Shown: positions 1 to 11,338 of the stretch, piece by piece
Layout: every line of letters starts with the position of its first letter
Position numbering within the stretch: the stretch's first letter is position 1
NCBI GenBank assembly: GCA_018340375.1
Contig: JAFFJZ010000025.1
Coordinates: forward strand, 2,557,501 to 2,621,500
Origin: Gonatopus flavifemur
Taxonomy: Eukaryota; Arthropoda; Insecta; Hymenoptera; Dryinidae
Length of the DNA stretch: 64,000 nt
Reading direction: 5' to 3'
The notes under the pieces: generated by a model
Told to the model about the DNA's origin: nothing
Databases searched by the model: none
Seen by the model: only the letters and a program-made list of their open reading frames with translations
Program-made: the position numbers and the translations under genes

Positions 1-1505
1 CATAAACTTTCCAATCATGGGGAATAATCCCCAAATGAAAAATTTGATTGAATAATTTGAGAAGAACGTCAAGAGCAGACACAGGTAACATGGCCAAAAT
101 TTTATTGGAAATTAGATCTGGGCCGGAAGAAGATTTAATTTTAAGAGAGTCTACGGCAGCCTCAAGCTCTTCTGTAACAAAAGGACGAACCAGATAGTCT
201 AAATCATCAAAATCATTTTCAGAATCATTGAGCGAATCAAGAGAGACCTCACTATTCAGATCAGTCCCGGAGAGCTTATCTATGGCCAAAGTTATTTTTT
301 TACAACTTGTCAGATCCAAGACAGAGTGATTTAGAGGGAGCTTATTGCTATTTAATTTTTTAAAGTAATTCCAATACAGTTTGGGCTCCATACTTGGATT
401 AATAGAATTTATGATCAAATTTTTTTGCTTTAAATTTTTTGAGTAATTTACTTGAAGCTTGAACTTCGTTTTTATACCTTATGAGATTTACATTATTAGG
501 AGTCCTGATGAATTCCTTATAAAGTATAGATCTGTTTTTAATAATATCGTAACATTGTTCCGTCCACCACGGAGACGGTTGGGATCTATGCTTATTTTTA
601 TTTTTCTTAATCTTACCTCCAGCTTGAAGAATGGAATTCTTCATAATACATATAAATAGCTTATAATCAGTTTCGACCAAAGAGGAAAAGGAAAAACCGA
701 ACAAACCTTCTTCTAGGGAGTTAGAAAATAACGTCCAGTCAATCCTAGACAGAGTAATTGAAGGCCGAGTAGGTATTTTTGATTGAGAATTACTATAAAT
801 AGTTATAAGAATTGGGAAATGGTCACTACCCTTGGTATCATTCATGACTCTCCAATCAGATTTACAGGCTATATCCGGAGAAGCAAAAGTTAAATCTATA
901 GCAGAACCAGCACTTGAATTATCAGATGGTCTAGTGGAATCCTTATTATTCAAACAAATCAGAAGAGTATCATGAATCTCGTTCTCTATTTCCCTGCCTT
1001 CATGATTATCTATACCATTAACCGGATTCCACAGGGAAGCTTTAGCATTGAAATCTCCAGTTATGATACAAGAATCTAAGGAGTTGAAATAATGGAAGAA
1101 TTTGTTCCAAAAATTAGGCTCTTCATAAGGATTTGTATTACTATGGGGAGGATTGTGAACTGAAAAAATATGAGTTATTTTATTATTGATTTTAATTTTA
1201 ACGCCAGTGAGATCAATTTGATTATTGATACAATCGTGAAAAATAGGTATGGTCTTGACGTTTATAACATCGTGTGAAATATGTTGCTTGATAAAAATAG
1301 CAGTAGCCCTGGAATTATGATGAGTAACTGAGTCAGTACGGTAAATCAGATATCCAGGATATCTATATGATAAAGAGTCGTTGAACCATGTTTCGGAGGC
1401 ACAAAAAATATCTACATCACCATTTCCAAGTAAGTCAGGTAATTCGTGGGATCTGCATAATAGGCCATGACAATTCCATTGGACAATCTTTATTTGTTTA
1501 TCCAT
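1..1505 (-). pseudogene. non-LTR retrotransposon ORF2 (endonuclease + start of RT), frameshifted and cut by window edge
   Basis: This would encode the endonuclease/reverse transcriptase of a Jockey/I-like non-LTR element, which nicks chromosomal DNA and copies the element RNA. From the ATG at 1505 the reading frame shows an apurinic-type endonuclease domain: QWNCHG near the N terminus, the glutamate motif ASETW, the GDFNAK motif and the terminal SDHFP motif. The frame stops with TAA at 399-401, but one base away the next frame carries on without a stop to position 1. It shows the entry of a reverse transcriptase (SSSGPDLIS, then LGIIPHDWK). A single-base frameshift near 399-410 therefore separates the domains. 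An in-frame leader extends upstream to 1589, but the methionine at 1505 starts exactly at the conserved domain. The rest of the RT lies outside the window. Confidence 0.85.
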
Positions 1506-2009
1506 TTGGAACGTAGAAAAGAAAAGAAAAGAATATATATATATTGGATTGAGACTTAAAAGGAAAATAATATAACCTCCAATCAGCAAGAGTAGTCAAA
1601 ACCTTAAAAAAAAAGACCCAAAAGAGAGACATTTGAGAAAGTCTGTAACAATAATATTCAGGCTTAAATTACTACGAATTGATCTACTGTCGATATTACT
1701 AGTTATTAAGAAGACGATAAAGCAATTGGGAATACTGACTAGAAAACCAAATACTACCACAAGTCTGCATAGAATTTTATAAATTAAAGAAAGAAAAACA
1801 TAATTGAAACTAGGGAATGAATAGTCAAAGTTATATTTACTATACTCCACTAACTCTGAAGAAACTCTCAAAGAACAATCAATTGATTGTTCAAATTGAT
1901 TGATCAAAACAAAGAAAACAAAAATCAAGTCTCCAGAAATATAATCATAGAAGCAAATAACATAGATATCCTTAAAATGGAGAAAACGAAAGAAAGTATA
2001 ATACTTACA
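1506..2009 (-). other. spacer between ORF2 and ORF1 of the non-LTR element
   Basis: About 500 bases separate the two reading frames. The stretch contains an open frame of 110 codons (1596-1928, - strand), but it is hydrophobic, of low complexity and matches no family I recognise. I regard it as spacer or decayed sequence rather than a gene. Confidence 0.4.
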
Positions 2010-3188
2010 TCATTCATAAGTTGCCTGCAGGTTCGAAATTAAATAATCTTGCAACGTTTTGGATCTTTCTTTAACCATAATCTCATCTGGAGAGTCACCC
2101 AGAAAACCACCTAATGTATGTTTGATAGCACTTGGGAGAAGAGTATTTAATAATATTTCAATCGTATGGATGTCCAAGGGTTGAGGTTCTCTAAATGGAA
2201 CAGAGATTTCTTTGACCGAGGAGATTAATGATGTATTTTCCCCTAATTTAGGACTTGAAGGAATAAATTGTCTAAATGTGGAATTGGCTGATTGTGCGTA
2301 AGAGATGTCTTGAAGAGGAGGATTGCCATTATACGCTTTATAAATAGCAGAAGCTTCTTCAAATGAAATATCTCTGTATGCCATAATTTTTTTTAAAACT
2401 TTTTGGTTTTTAAATTCATGACAAAAGGCATCATTAGCCTGATGATTAGCATCCCTACCCTCAACATACTTACAATTAATACACTTAACTGTTTCAGAAA
2501 TACACTCCTTATGACTATGGCTTTCCGAACAGATCTGACACTTTGGGTTATTTTTTGATTTGCACCACTGCTCAATGTGGCCACATCTTTGGCAAATATT
2601 ACATCTACGAACTTTGTAGATAAATGGCCGTGTATTATACACCTTACCGCAAATCAAAATCTTATTCGGCCTATGAGGTCCTCTATATCTTATTCTCAAC
2701 ATTTTTGTTGGTACAAAGGCAGGAGGAGTTGAAGGAGCAGCAATCTCAATCGGAATAGTTACGCGTTTGGAGATCCTTTCAATGTCAATAATTTGAAATT
2801 GATGTGGCCAAAAAGGCTGAGGCCGTATAATAGACTTGAGCGAATCAGGTTCTATGTCAGCATCCACATCATCAACAACTAAAGATTTGACAACTTTAAA
2901 GTTAGGGATATATGAAATCCAAACTTCTTGAGGGTAAATCTTATTTCCTGGTTCATTATTTTCAACGAAATTGTTAGCAATTTTATAGTCGTCAAACAAA
3001 ATTCTAAATCTATCATCTCCTATTTTATTGATGTCACGAGCTTCTTCAGCAAAGTTAGGAATAAACTTGTTCAACTTGATACCTAATCCCAATTCACTAA
3101 GAGATGATAAATTTTTTTTCTCCGAAATTCTTTCAAAATGAACCGTGAAAGGAGCAACATCATATGACATATATCTGTTCGATTTCAT
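2010..3188 (-). CDS. non-LTR retrotransposon ORF1 (gag-like, three CCHC zinc knuckles)
   Basis: This is the nucleic-acid-binding ORF1 protein of the same element, about 392 residues from the first ATG at 3188; the frame is open further upstream but without ATG. The middle carries three successive zinc knuckles. They are spaced C-x2-C-x4-H-x4-C, C-x2-C-x3-H-x4-C and C-x2-C-x9-H-x6-C, the order typical of Jockey/I-clade ORF1 proteins. The N-terminal half holds an RRM-like stretch with a basic tail. No stop or frameshift interrupts it, unlike ORF2 downstream. The protein would coat element RNA in the cytoplasm as a ribonucleoprotein. Assignment to the Jockey/I group rather than R1 is from knuckle spacing only. 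Confidence 0.82.
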   Translation of the reverse strand: MKSNRYMSYDVAPFTVHFERISEKKNLSSLSELGLGIKLNKFIPNFAEEARDINKIGDDRFRILFDDYKIANNFVENNEPGNKIYPQEVWISYIPNFKVVKSLVVDDVDADIEPDSLKSIIRPQPFWPHQFQIIDIERISKRVTIPIEIAAPSTPPAFVPTKMLRIRYRGPHRPNKILICGKVYNTRPFIYKVRRCNICQRCGHIEQWCKSKNNPKCQICSESHSHKECISETVKCINCKYVEGRDANHQANDAFCHEFKNQKVLKKIMAYRDISFEEASAIYKAYNGNPPLQDISYAQSANSTFRQFIPSSPKLGENTSLISSVKEISVPFREPQPLDIHTIEILLNTLLPSAIKHTLGGFLGDSPDEIMVKERSKTLQDYLISNLQATYE

Positions 3189-3664
3189 GGTTAGAGGTGT
3201 TTCAACTTTACGCAAATTAGATGTTTTAGGATCAGTTGAAAGGTTACTCAGGAGTATTCTGAGTTACCTTTCCTCTCTTGCCTCCCATATCAAAGGCTCG
3301 TAACAACAAATAGAAAGTTATTTATAATAATTCTCAAGGCTCCTACCTGGCGTCTATTGCTCTCTCTCTCTATCTTGAAGCGAGTTCGCGTCAGCTCCAA
3401 AAGGCCCTTTTATTTATAATGAAAATCAGCTCGTTGGCCGAAAAAACATCGAAGTAAATATTTATCCTTTGTTGCGAAGACTGAATGATGTGATGAAGTC
3501 CGTTTCCACCCTCAAAAAAGCATAAAAGCTCAAAGTTTAGTCGCAGAGGTACAAAACGCGTCACCACGCTCGAGTCGCCAGTTTCAAGTCTTGAATAGGT
3601 TATCTATGTATGCATGTATTATGAACATTTGGTATTATGATATAAGATTCGTTCGTTTTGCGTG
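3189..3664. other. upstream region of the non-LTR element; no gene
   Basis: No coding frame is visible. It contains a 33 bp near-perfect hairpin at 3239-3271 (AAAGGTTACTCAG and its complement with one mismatch) just upstream of ORF1, and a short (CT)n run near 3360-3372. It may hold the 5' untranslated region of the retrotransposon, but no end could be fixed. Confidence 0.35.
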
Positions 3665-3882
3665 CCTAAGGCCGGAGACTCATGCTAGCGACTGCCGCGC
3701 GCGATACCATTAGAAGAAAGCAGAGAGAAGATGTTTTCAACTCGGGTCTCTTTTTTCTTCTGATTGGGTCGCGCGCGACACCATTAGAAGAAAGCAGAGA
3801 GAAGATACTTTCCACTCGGATCTCTCCTTTCTTCCAATGATATCGCGCGCGACAGTCGCTAGCATGAGTCTCCGGCCTTAGG
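3665..3882. mobile_element. foldback MITE 1 (GGCCGGAGACTCATGC ends)
   Basis: The ends CCTAAGGCCGG and CCGGCCTTAGG are perfect inverted complements, and the pairing continues about 40 bp inward through GACTCATGCTAGCGACTG with few mismatches. Between the arms lie two direct copies of a ~75 bp unit (from about 3697 and 3773) starting CGCGCGAYACCATTAG. There is no coding capacity. The right end abuts the next foldback. Confidence 0.7.
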
Positions 3883-4012
3883 CCCGCGTCACATGGAGCG
3901 AAAATCACGCGGAAAACGGAACCGTTGGTTGAAAAGAGAGGCAGATAATCACCTCTCCCTTCAACCAAGGGTTCCGCGTTCCGCTGGATTCTAGCTCCAT
4001 GTGACGCGGGCC
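3881..4012. mobile_element. foldback MITE 2, PIF/Harbinger-like (TTA duplication)
   Basis: GGCCCGCGTCACATGGAGC (3881-3899) is answered by its exact complement at 3994-4012. The flanks are TTA at 3878-3880 and TTA at 4013-4015, read in the same direction, which fits the 3 bp TWA duplication of PIF/Harbinger elements. It is 132 bp and non-coding. Confidence 0.65.
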
Positions 4013-4022
4013 TTACCCTGGC

Positions 4023-4141
4023 GGGTGCATGCAAAAGATTCGAAATGCATAAGATTCGAAACCTTGGATGGGAAAAGAGGTCAGATTCCGCGTCTCTTTT
4101 CACTCTTTTCATCTAAGGTTTCGAATCTTTTGCATGCACCC
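4023..4141. mobile_element. foldback MITE 3 with 8 bp target duplication
   Basis: GGGTGCATGCAAAAGATTCG at the left is answered by its complement at the right, nearly perfect to the centre. The direct repeat ACCCTGGC flanks it exactly (4015-4022 and 4142-4149). An 8 bp duplication points to a hAT- or P-type transposition. It is 119 bp and non-coding. Confidence 0.7.
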
Positions 4142-4146
4142 ACCCT

Positions 4147-4485
4147 GGCCTCACATGGACCGGAATTTGTTCCGGCGGAATGCCTTCGAACCAATCGCAT
4201 TCACAATTTCTTCTCGAGCGATATATGAGAAATCTGGTAGGGGGTCTTTCTGCCGGAAAAGTTTTTCGCCGAATAAGCTTAATTCGACAATCGCTCGTCA
4301 TTTCTAGAGATCACTACGCAATCTCCCAGTGATTTCTAGAAGTGACTATTGATTGTCAAATTACAGTGTATTCGGCGAAAAACGTTTTCAGCAAAAAGAC
4401 CCCCTACCGAGAAATCTATATAAGATTGTGCATTGGTTCAATTTTCATTTTGCCGGAACGCATTCCAGTTCATGTGAGACCAGCC
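4147..4485. mobile_element. foldback MITE 4 (GGCC...TCACATG ends)
   Basis: The outer arms GGCCTCACATGGACCGG and, inverted at the right, GGCTGGTCTCACATGAAC pair imperfectly. An inner arm pair around GGGGGTCTTTCTGCC / AGCAAAAAGACCCCC (about 4235 and 4395) pairs well. It resembles element 2 at its ends (GGCC and TCACATG). It is non-coding. Confidence 0.55.
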
Positions 4486-5716
4486 TTGAATTGCTTCAAT
4501 TTGCACCGAACCAATTAATTTCCCTTTATAACTGAAAATATCGAATCAAAAATACTTGGAGCAAATCGAGGTAACCTGGGGCGCGCTAAATGAATTTAGT
4601 TATACTACCACACTGGGCAAAATTTGAAGTTGTCTCAACGTGACGTATTCATGTGCCCGATTTCAAGCTGATTCAGCCTTTGACAACGTAGAAACTACGT
4701 GAAAGTCACGCTACATCAACTTGTAAACTGTTGTAAACGCCACTTGCATTATTCAGGTCGAGTTGCCCTTGATTTCAAGCAGAATCTATCTCAAATTTCT
4801 CCCAGTGCACGTAAGCAGCTACACAATGTCCAAAAGTCCGTTCCACGTTATTTTTATGAGTTTGAGAATTTGCTTTTCAAAGAAAGTCATCGAGATATTG
4901 TTTATTCACCAGATATTTTTATACTCAAAATTCAAGTTCATTATACATTTGATGAATGACAGTATATTTTCTTGGCATTCGATGAAAATGAATACTCATG
5001 AATTTATATTGGTAACTCTCTCCTTTTGCAAGATTAGTTTCAATTGCCAAGATGCGAAACAGACTTTATTTTCACAGCAAGAAGAAAATCCCTAAAAATT
5101 CCCCTAAATTGAAAAATTTCCCCTGAACAAAACCTCTGAAAAAATTCCCCCCTAAAATGACCCCTAAATGCGTGAATTTCCCCTAAATCTAGGGAGAAAC
5201 CCCCAAATCTGACAACACTGCGTATGTATCAAAGGGTCCCAAAAGTTTATAGTAAATATATTTTCGCCATCCTTCTTGCGGTGGAATTTTATTTTGAATC
5301 GCTTGAGATTGATTCAGACCTGTTGGCGGAAACATACAACTTGCCTCTTGTGCGTTCATCCATATTGTTGGCACAACTGAAGCCCAGTTGTCACAGAATA
5401 CTACATAAAACATCTGAAAAGTCCAATCATTTGAGGATGAAATTAATGCACATACCAGAAAACAACTTGTGAAAATGTTCACCCACACAGCACCACAGTT
5501 CAGAAAGAGTTCCTAATGCATTCATTTTGAATTCTCATAGTTATAATAACAATAAATTATAATGAACCTTGTAGGACGAAGAACGAAACAATAAGTAGGA
5601 TGACATGATTTATGGACAATTCCTTGTCTAGATATTCAATAATATAGGAATACAAATGGCTGTAATTCTGAATATTCTAGCAATGTAAGGATAGTGAATA
5701 TTTCTAAGATTATCAA
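4486..5716. other. no gene seen; contains CCCCTAAA-rich tract and half of a CCCACACAGCAC foldback
   Basis: Open frames here are short, AT-rich and show no family features. At about 5088-5209 there is an imperfect tandem tract of AAATTCCCCT-like units. At about 5478-5492 the string CACCCACACAGCACC matches the terminus of the foldback at 52057-52392, so a solitary MITE end may lie here. Confidence 0.4.
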
Positions 5717-6654
5717 TTAATCTGGAAAGACACCCAAACGAATTAAGTGCATGTAGTCTAAAGGAAACTGACTTATCATATTCAATCCTGCACGCTCCAA
5801 AATAGAATCACCGGTGTGATGATCTTCATTTCTACGTAATTTGAAACTCTCATCACTCCTTAATGCAGCATCCTCTTCTAGGCAGAGCATCCTATCATTT
5901 ACCCAGTCACCTTCTACCTCGCACTTATCACACCCAAAATAACCTGTATGGCTTTTAGTACATTTAATGAAGGCTTTAGCTGCACTGTAAAAAGAAAGAC
6001 TTACATGCATTGATGTCTCATTTCCAGAAGTGTTTTGAATTGAGCTATCATATTGATTCAATCTCAAGACAAGGATTAAATTCAGACGAATGTATCTGGA
6101 ATGTTATTTAGTTTGATGTTACTTATGTTAGTTCATAAAGTAGTCTCGTTTTCAGTCGGTATGGTTTGAAAAAGTATCAAACCTATTCGAATAGTTATTA
6201 GGCTGGAAATAAGACCATATCATTATGATTTTCAAGATGAAGAAATCAATTATAAACAGAATCAAAAAATACTTGTATCAAATGAATATTTTGTTTCACC
6301 AATACAACAAATATTGCTTCTGTTCAACTGTAGCGAGTTTCTCAAAATAATATATATTGAATTAATATATGTATATTAATGATGTATATCTTGATAATTA
6401 TCAATCAAACACTTATTCATAACCAACACAATTTGTATCTGACATGAAAGATCTTGTTTATTGGTTATTTATTTGTATTTCATCAGTTCAATATATTGTG
6501 AAAAATAATCAATGCATATTCACATGCGAATTATAGCCTCTATTGAAACCTTCAACTTCCAATTGAATTCTTCACAAATTGTTTCTGAACTTGTGTGGTA
6601 TATGAGTGCAAGTTGATATACGCCAAAAATGTCTGACTACGCAATCAATCTTCA

Positions 6655-6993
6655 ATGGCTGGAGTGATAGAGCGCAGGGTACCCAAGCTACAATGTAGAA
6701 ACTAAAACACAGGTTCCAGCGCCGCCTACCGCAACTCTGCGAACCAAAGGTCACATACACAAATGCACCATGTATACTTATACACCAGTTCACCCACACA
6801 AGTTCACGTACACAAGTACACCATATATAAGTATACATGGTGTACTTGTGTTTGTGACTTTTGGTTCGCAGAGTTGCGGTAGGCGGCGCTGGAACTCGTG
6901 TTTTGGTTTCTACATTACAGCTTGGGTACCCTGATAGAGCGTTGGTGTCTGAACCTGAAGACCCACGTTCAATTCTCGTGGAGATGATTTTTT
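6655..6993 (+). repeat. tRNA-like (SINE-type) module interrupted by a MITE
   Basis: Without the MITE at 6675-6933 and one copy of its duplication, the text reads as an A-box-like TGGCTGGAGTGATAGAGCG followed by a B-box-like CGTTCAATTCTCG and a T-run. This resembles the internal Pol III promoter of a tRNA-derived SINE. No full cloverleaf could be drawn, so it is not called a tRNA gene. Confidence 0.4.
6675..6933. mobile_element. hAT-type foldback MITE, CAGGGTACCCAAG ends
   Basis: The element begins CAGGGTACCCAAGC and ends GCTTGGGTACCCTG. The arms continue through TTCCAGCGCCGCC and its complement, so it folds nearly end to end. An 8 bp direct duplication, ATAGAGCG, flanks it exactly (6667-6674 and 6934-6941). 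The terminus matches that of the giant palindrome at 50823-58171, making this a short relative. Confidence 0.85.
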
Positions 6994-7412
6994 TGTGTTC
7001 ATAATCATCGTTTGAAAAACATGAATTTCAGCTGGATCATTGACTGAATTTCAAGCGAGTACTAGATCCCATCTAAGCAGTTTTCATTCATGCTGAATTT
7101 CAGATTAATGGGTCTACTTTTGGCTGCGTCTTGAATTCAGTCATCAAATCAATATGATATTAAGTCTTCCTTTTTACAGTGTGGTGCATCACATATTACA
7201 GCATTGATTATTATATCATATTTCTTTGCTGAATATATAAGACCTTCTTTTTTAATGGGATTATATTCAGAAACAAATCGCTCTAAAATTCCGTCAGATG
7301 TTGATGGTTTTCGATATCCGTGGAATACTGCTATAAGAAAGGGCTTTTCACGAGACTTCTTGTCAACTATTTGTCCTAAATAGCGGTTTGAAATTTTTGA
7401 GCCTCCAGCCAA

Positions 7413-8688
7413 TCAGAATTCAGCAACTTCAAATTATCATAACTCCGAAACAAACAATGATAAAATCGTTCAGTTTTTTTCCAGAGATCCACTGTTTTCC
7501 AACTTAGAGAATGGCGTCAAGCTCAAGTATGTAGCACACAATGTTTCTCAATGATGTGGACTTTAAAGAAAAATCTAAAAATACTCACATCTCAAAAACT
7601 AAGCCTTCAAAAAATTTGTCCAAACGGGAAATTATTGCATTTTGACTGCAGAATATGCCACAGAAATCCGAATGATGAATTCTGAAACATCCTCTATGTA
7701 TGAATAATTATCCATGTATCAATTTTGTAGGGAACATACAGGACACATATATGAATTTATATAGCGATCCTGTAGGGGTCATATGTGAATCATTCCCACT
7801 TGGGTTGATAAGTGTAATTTCAAATACGTAAGATTCAATTATTGAGAAATTCCACATAATATTGTTGAATGGCCAATCAATTTTTTTAGAAACGAATGAA
7901 CAAGTATTTTTTCACATATCTATATGAAAAAAAAGGAAAACAAACAAACAAACACAGAACAAGTAGAAGAACAAACTTTTCATTTTGCAGAATTTGAAAT
8001 TGAATCAATTAACCGTAAAAAAACTCTTCTCTCCGTGATATCATGATTCCGCTAGTAATCTGAATGACATAACAAGCACTTTTATTCTTTCTTATTTTTC
8101 AGTATCTTCTCCTGCCAAAGATTTGGATTTCAAAATCAGTCAGTTATTCTAAATACGGTCCTTCGGGCCGGATCGGCTCGCTAAATATTTTGGAGAGAAT
8201 TTTCAATCTTAAAGCGGTTAGACTCATGTCTCTGATAATCATCGTTCATTTTGAAACTTATGGATGTGAATCTTAGGTAATGGGAAAAGTATGTACACAC
8301 ATATATGAAGAGGCATGTATGTACTTATGTGTATGTATGTATGTACGTATCGAGATCTATATGAACGGCTTTGTCTATTTCTTGCAAATATTGATTGCGT
8401 CATCGAATGATGTGCTACCGTTTTTTTCATATAGATTCGAAAGAGTATGTCATTGCCACGTTCTTTCATTTGAAATTCCTTTGCTCTAATTCAAACGAAA
8501 TATAATACTTTGATTATTCGTGAACTACGTGAATGGGATATCGTTATCAATATATGATCTTCGAATTCCGTACATTATATGACATCTTGTATCTGATATT
8601 GGAATAAGTTGGATCTTTAGAAGTTTATTCCGTATAATTTCATACTTTCTTGTAATCATATCATTAATTACGTTTTTCGAATCTTATC
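7413..8688. other. no gene seen; possible leader/LTR of the BEL/Pao element
   Basis: No convincing reading frame. A GTAT-rich microsatellite lies at about 8310-8350. The GC-richer string GGTCCTTCGGGCCGG near 8158 stands out from its surroundings. Because a BEL/Pao gag starts at 8689, part of this region is probably its LTR or leader, but no matching second LTR was found. Confidence 0.3.
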
Positions 8689-10449
8689 ATGTCGTCTGAT
8701 GAAGTAGAGTTGAAAACTTATGTTGAAAAGCAGAAGCGTTTATATCGTCGATTACAAATGACATACGATATAATTGCTCAGCTGCCCGACAATACTGATG
8801 TGTTCTTATCTCGGGTAGCGAAAATGGACGAACATTGAGAACAATTTAAGAATATTCAGGATAAGTTGACGAGATTAAAACTTGTAACTAAAGATGAGTC
8901 CATAAGCATCGATTCTGTATTGACGGCATATGAAAATTTGCATCATAGAATTCTAGCCAAAGTTAAACCCCTGCTTTCCACGCAAAATGCTCAGCCTAGG
9001 AGGTCAGATATGCCTCCGGTGGCAGAAACTTCATCAGTGCGTCCTTAATTACCTCCTATTACCTTGCCTGAATTCAAAGGTGATTTAGAAAAATTTCCGG
9101 CGTTCAAGTCTTCATATGATACCTCAATTCATGATACGGAACTTCCGGTGATGCAAAAGTCATTTTCATTTCTGAAATCGTATTTGGACTATCCTGCTTT
9201 GGATGTTATTGAACATTTTGATTTTATTGAAACTAATTATTTGGCTGCCTATAAGACATTGGTGGAGAGATATACCGATAAGCGATTGGTTGGCACGTAC
9301 TATCTTAATAAACTTTTACAATTTAAAACTTTGCCGACTGGATCTCCGCAGAACTTGTGTCAATTTATTGACAGTTTCTGTGTATATTACGAATCACTCA
9401 AATCTTCAGAGATTCCGAATTTAGGAGACTTTATCGTATTTCACTGAGCTATGAAGGTATTAGATACCGATACTAAACGGCTTTTCGAAGGAAAATACTC
9501 TCAAATACCTTTTCCTACTTTTGAAAATTCATCAACCTTTGCTCAAAATCAATATAAAGTTGTGTCCCTAATACAAGGCCCGTCTGTGAAAACACATCCC
9601 GGGGCTGCATCGTCAAGCAAGGGACATCGTCCGGATGTGACCACTACTAAATCATTTGTCACGAAAACCCATAAATTTCCGAGCGATATTCCGGAATACG
9701 CTTCTCAGTCAGGAATTGACACCGCTTCAACGGGCAAGTCATAAAATTCATGCGTGTCCGGAATTTCGTAATTTGACTCCGGATATACGGATAGAAATGA
9801 CCCGTAAATTGAAGTTGTGTTTCGGGTGTTTGGGATCCTATTTGAAATCTCGATGCAAGAGTAAATTTACGTGCTATAAGTGCAAAAGTAAACATCATCA
9901 TACATTACTTCATCGAGAGTTGACTACTACCATAGGAGACAGCCAAACAAAATCGGGGACTAGTTTAAATTCCCCCACCATACCTCCAATAAATGGAGTC
10001 GGTGAATGCTCAACTAACTCCCTAAGTTGCAATGTTCAATCTCACCTACCTAGGGCAAATCCCACTACTGGGAACCAGGAAATCCCAAAGGATTACTGGG
10101 AACAGCTCGGGCTCGAATCTTGTCGCCTAACGGCGAATGAGTTTGTGTACGACTGATCATGGACCTTGCAAGTGAGTCTTCGTTTATTACGGAGTCACTT
10201 GCTCAAAGTTTGAAACGTCCACGGCGGGGATGTCCAGTAGATATTGTAGGGGTTGGCGCGTCTAAATTTCCGAATAATCGTGGTTGTGTTACGATTTCCT
10301 TAGCCCTGACTTGTTCTGAACAGCCTACACTTTCGATTGACGCCATTGTTCTGCACTCAATATTAGAGCTCATGCCCAACACTCCTTTACATCCCAGTTT
10401 AAGATCAAAATTTCAGCATCTACAACTTTTTTTTTCCCTTCCAATATGA
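8689..10449 (+). pseudogene. BEL/Pao retrotransposon gag and protease remnant
   Basis: The frame from the ATG at 8689 shows the usual BEL/Pao order. A coiled N-terminal region comes first, then a proline-led start of the capsid-like domain (ITLPEFKGDLEKFPAFKSSY), the repeat-like LVERYTDKRL, and a zinc-finger block (CFGCL...CKSKFTCYKCKSKHHH). It ends with a protease-like DLASESSFITE. Lesions are clear: in-frame stops at 8836, 9046 and 9445, a frameshift near 9730 and another near 10140. The usual D-T/S-G triad of the protease is not kept. Similarity ends at about 10440, where reverse transcriptase should follow, so the element is truncated and dead. Confidence 0.8.
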
Positions 10450-10724
10450 ATTATACAAATTTATTTCCAAAGATTATTGCAAAGGAAAAAAAAAATGATT
10501 TGGGTGGACCAAGTGAACGTGTGTGCAACTCCTGTCCGGTAGATATGTAAAAACATGCGTATATTTAACACCTGAAAAATGAGATAAAGAAGGAATAGGA
10601 TAGAGTGTAATATGGTGTGTATGTTGGCGAGTGTATGAAATGAGATGTGTGATGAGTCCTGGCATCACTGGCAAAGAGTCGAGTTGTACAGTGCAACGAT
10701 CGCGCGTAACATACGTTGTCGACG

Positions 10725-10756
10725 ACGTTGAAAAAGAATCGATTCTTCTTCAACGT
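10725..10756. repeat. 32 bp near-perfect palindrome
   Basis: ACGTTGAAAAAGAATC is followed directly by GATTCTTCTTCAACGT, its complement with one mismatch and no loop. Confidence 0.7.
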
Positions 10757-11338
10757 AGTGAAGAAGAAATTCGTACGGCGTGTTACACACGCGTTCGTCG
10801 CATCGAAGTATAGAGGAGAAAGAAGAAAAAGTATATCGTTGAATGCAACGAAAGAAGAATATCCACAGTACACTGAGTTATTGAGCGGAGTTTCTGTCAA
10901 GATTTTGGACAACAAAGTTAGCAAAGTAACTGGTAAAATTGACAGGAACTTGCACCCTACACTTAGCACCAATGTTATATAACGGGTTTTTCCATAGGTG
11001 AAAGACGAAAAATCTCGTTATATACGTAAAAGAAAATGAAGCACTTTCCCATCCGGAGTGGCTCGATTGGAAAAGCGCGTGGGTAGCCGCTCCCGGTTTT
11101 AAGCTCTCGATAAGGTATAGATTCTCTTATCTTGCACCCCCAGTGTAGTGGTTAGGGTTAAAGTGGAAGAAATTCAGATGTGGAGGAATTCGTTTAACAA
11201 ATACTTTATTCCGTTCAAAGAATCTATGGAAAACATGAAACAGATGAGATTTTGTTTATAAACCTTTCTATGAGAATTTCCGAAAATGATCTGAATTGTA
11301 CAATGAGTAAATCCGATATGATCTTGATTTACTGATAT

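Larger units (their letters stand above)
5983..7181. mobile_element. 1.2 kb insert with CACTGTAAAAAG ends and TG duplication
   Basis: The left end CACTGTAAAAAGAAAGACTTA is answered by TAAGTCTTCCTTTTTACAGTG at the right. The dinucleotide TG flanks both sides in the same direction. Removing it restores the frame of the transposase it interrupts. CACTG ends with a 2 bp duplication suit a non-autonomous CACTA/EnSpm-type element. No coding frame is seen inside; a tRNA-like module and a hAT-type MITE sit within it. Confidence 0.7.
5717..7412 (-). pseudogene. CACTA-like (tnp2-type) transposase fragment, split by an insertion
   Basis: Two - strand pieces (7412-7182 and 5982-5717) form one reading frame when the 5983-7181 insert and one copy of its TG duplication are removed. 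The junction then reads ICDAPAKAFIK without a gap. Motifs in order are KPFLIAVFHG, ICDAP, KSHTGYFGCDKC, EDHHTG and SQFPLDYMHL. The same series occurs in the larger copy at 29841-33527. It is the core of the tnp2-like transposase common in insect and other animal CACTA/EnSpm-type elements (family name from memory). The fragment starts and stops abruptly, with no N-terminal or C-terminal domain, and is dead. Confidence 0.65.

Noticed and set aside
1596..1928. 110-codon open frame between ORF2 and ORF1
   Set aside because: Hydrophobic low-complexity residues with no known ORF of this place in Jockey/I elements; treated as spacer.
4763..5095. 110-codon + strand frame
   Set aside because: Phe/Ser/Ile-rich translation of AT-rich DNA, no motif and no partner exon.
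5088..5209. Telomere-like CCCCTAAA tract
   Set aside because: Units are irregular (AAATTCCCCT, CCCCTAAAT) and unlike the insect TTAGG repeat; read as low-complexity sequence.
10565..10972. 135-codon - strand frame
   Set aside because: Runs antisense through palindromes and shows only hydrophobic, low-complexity residues.
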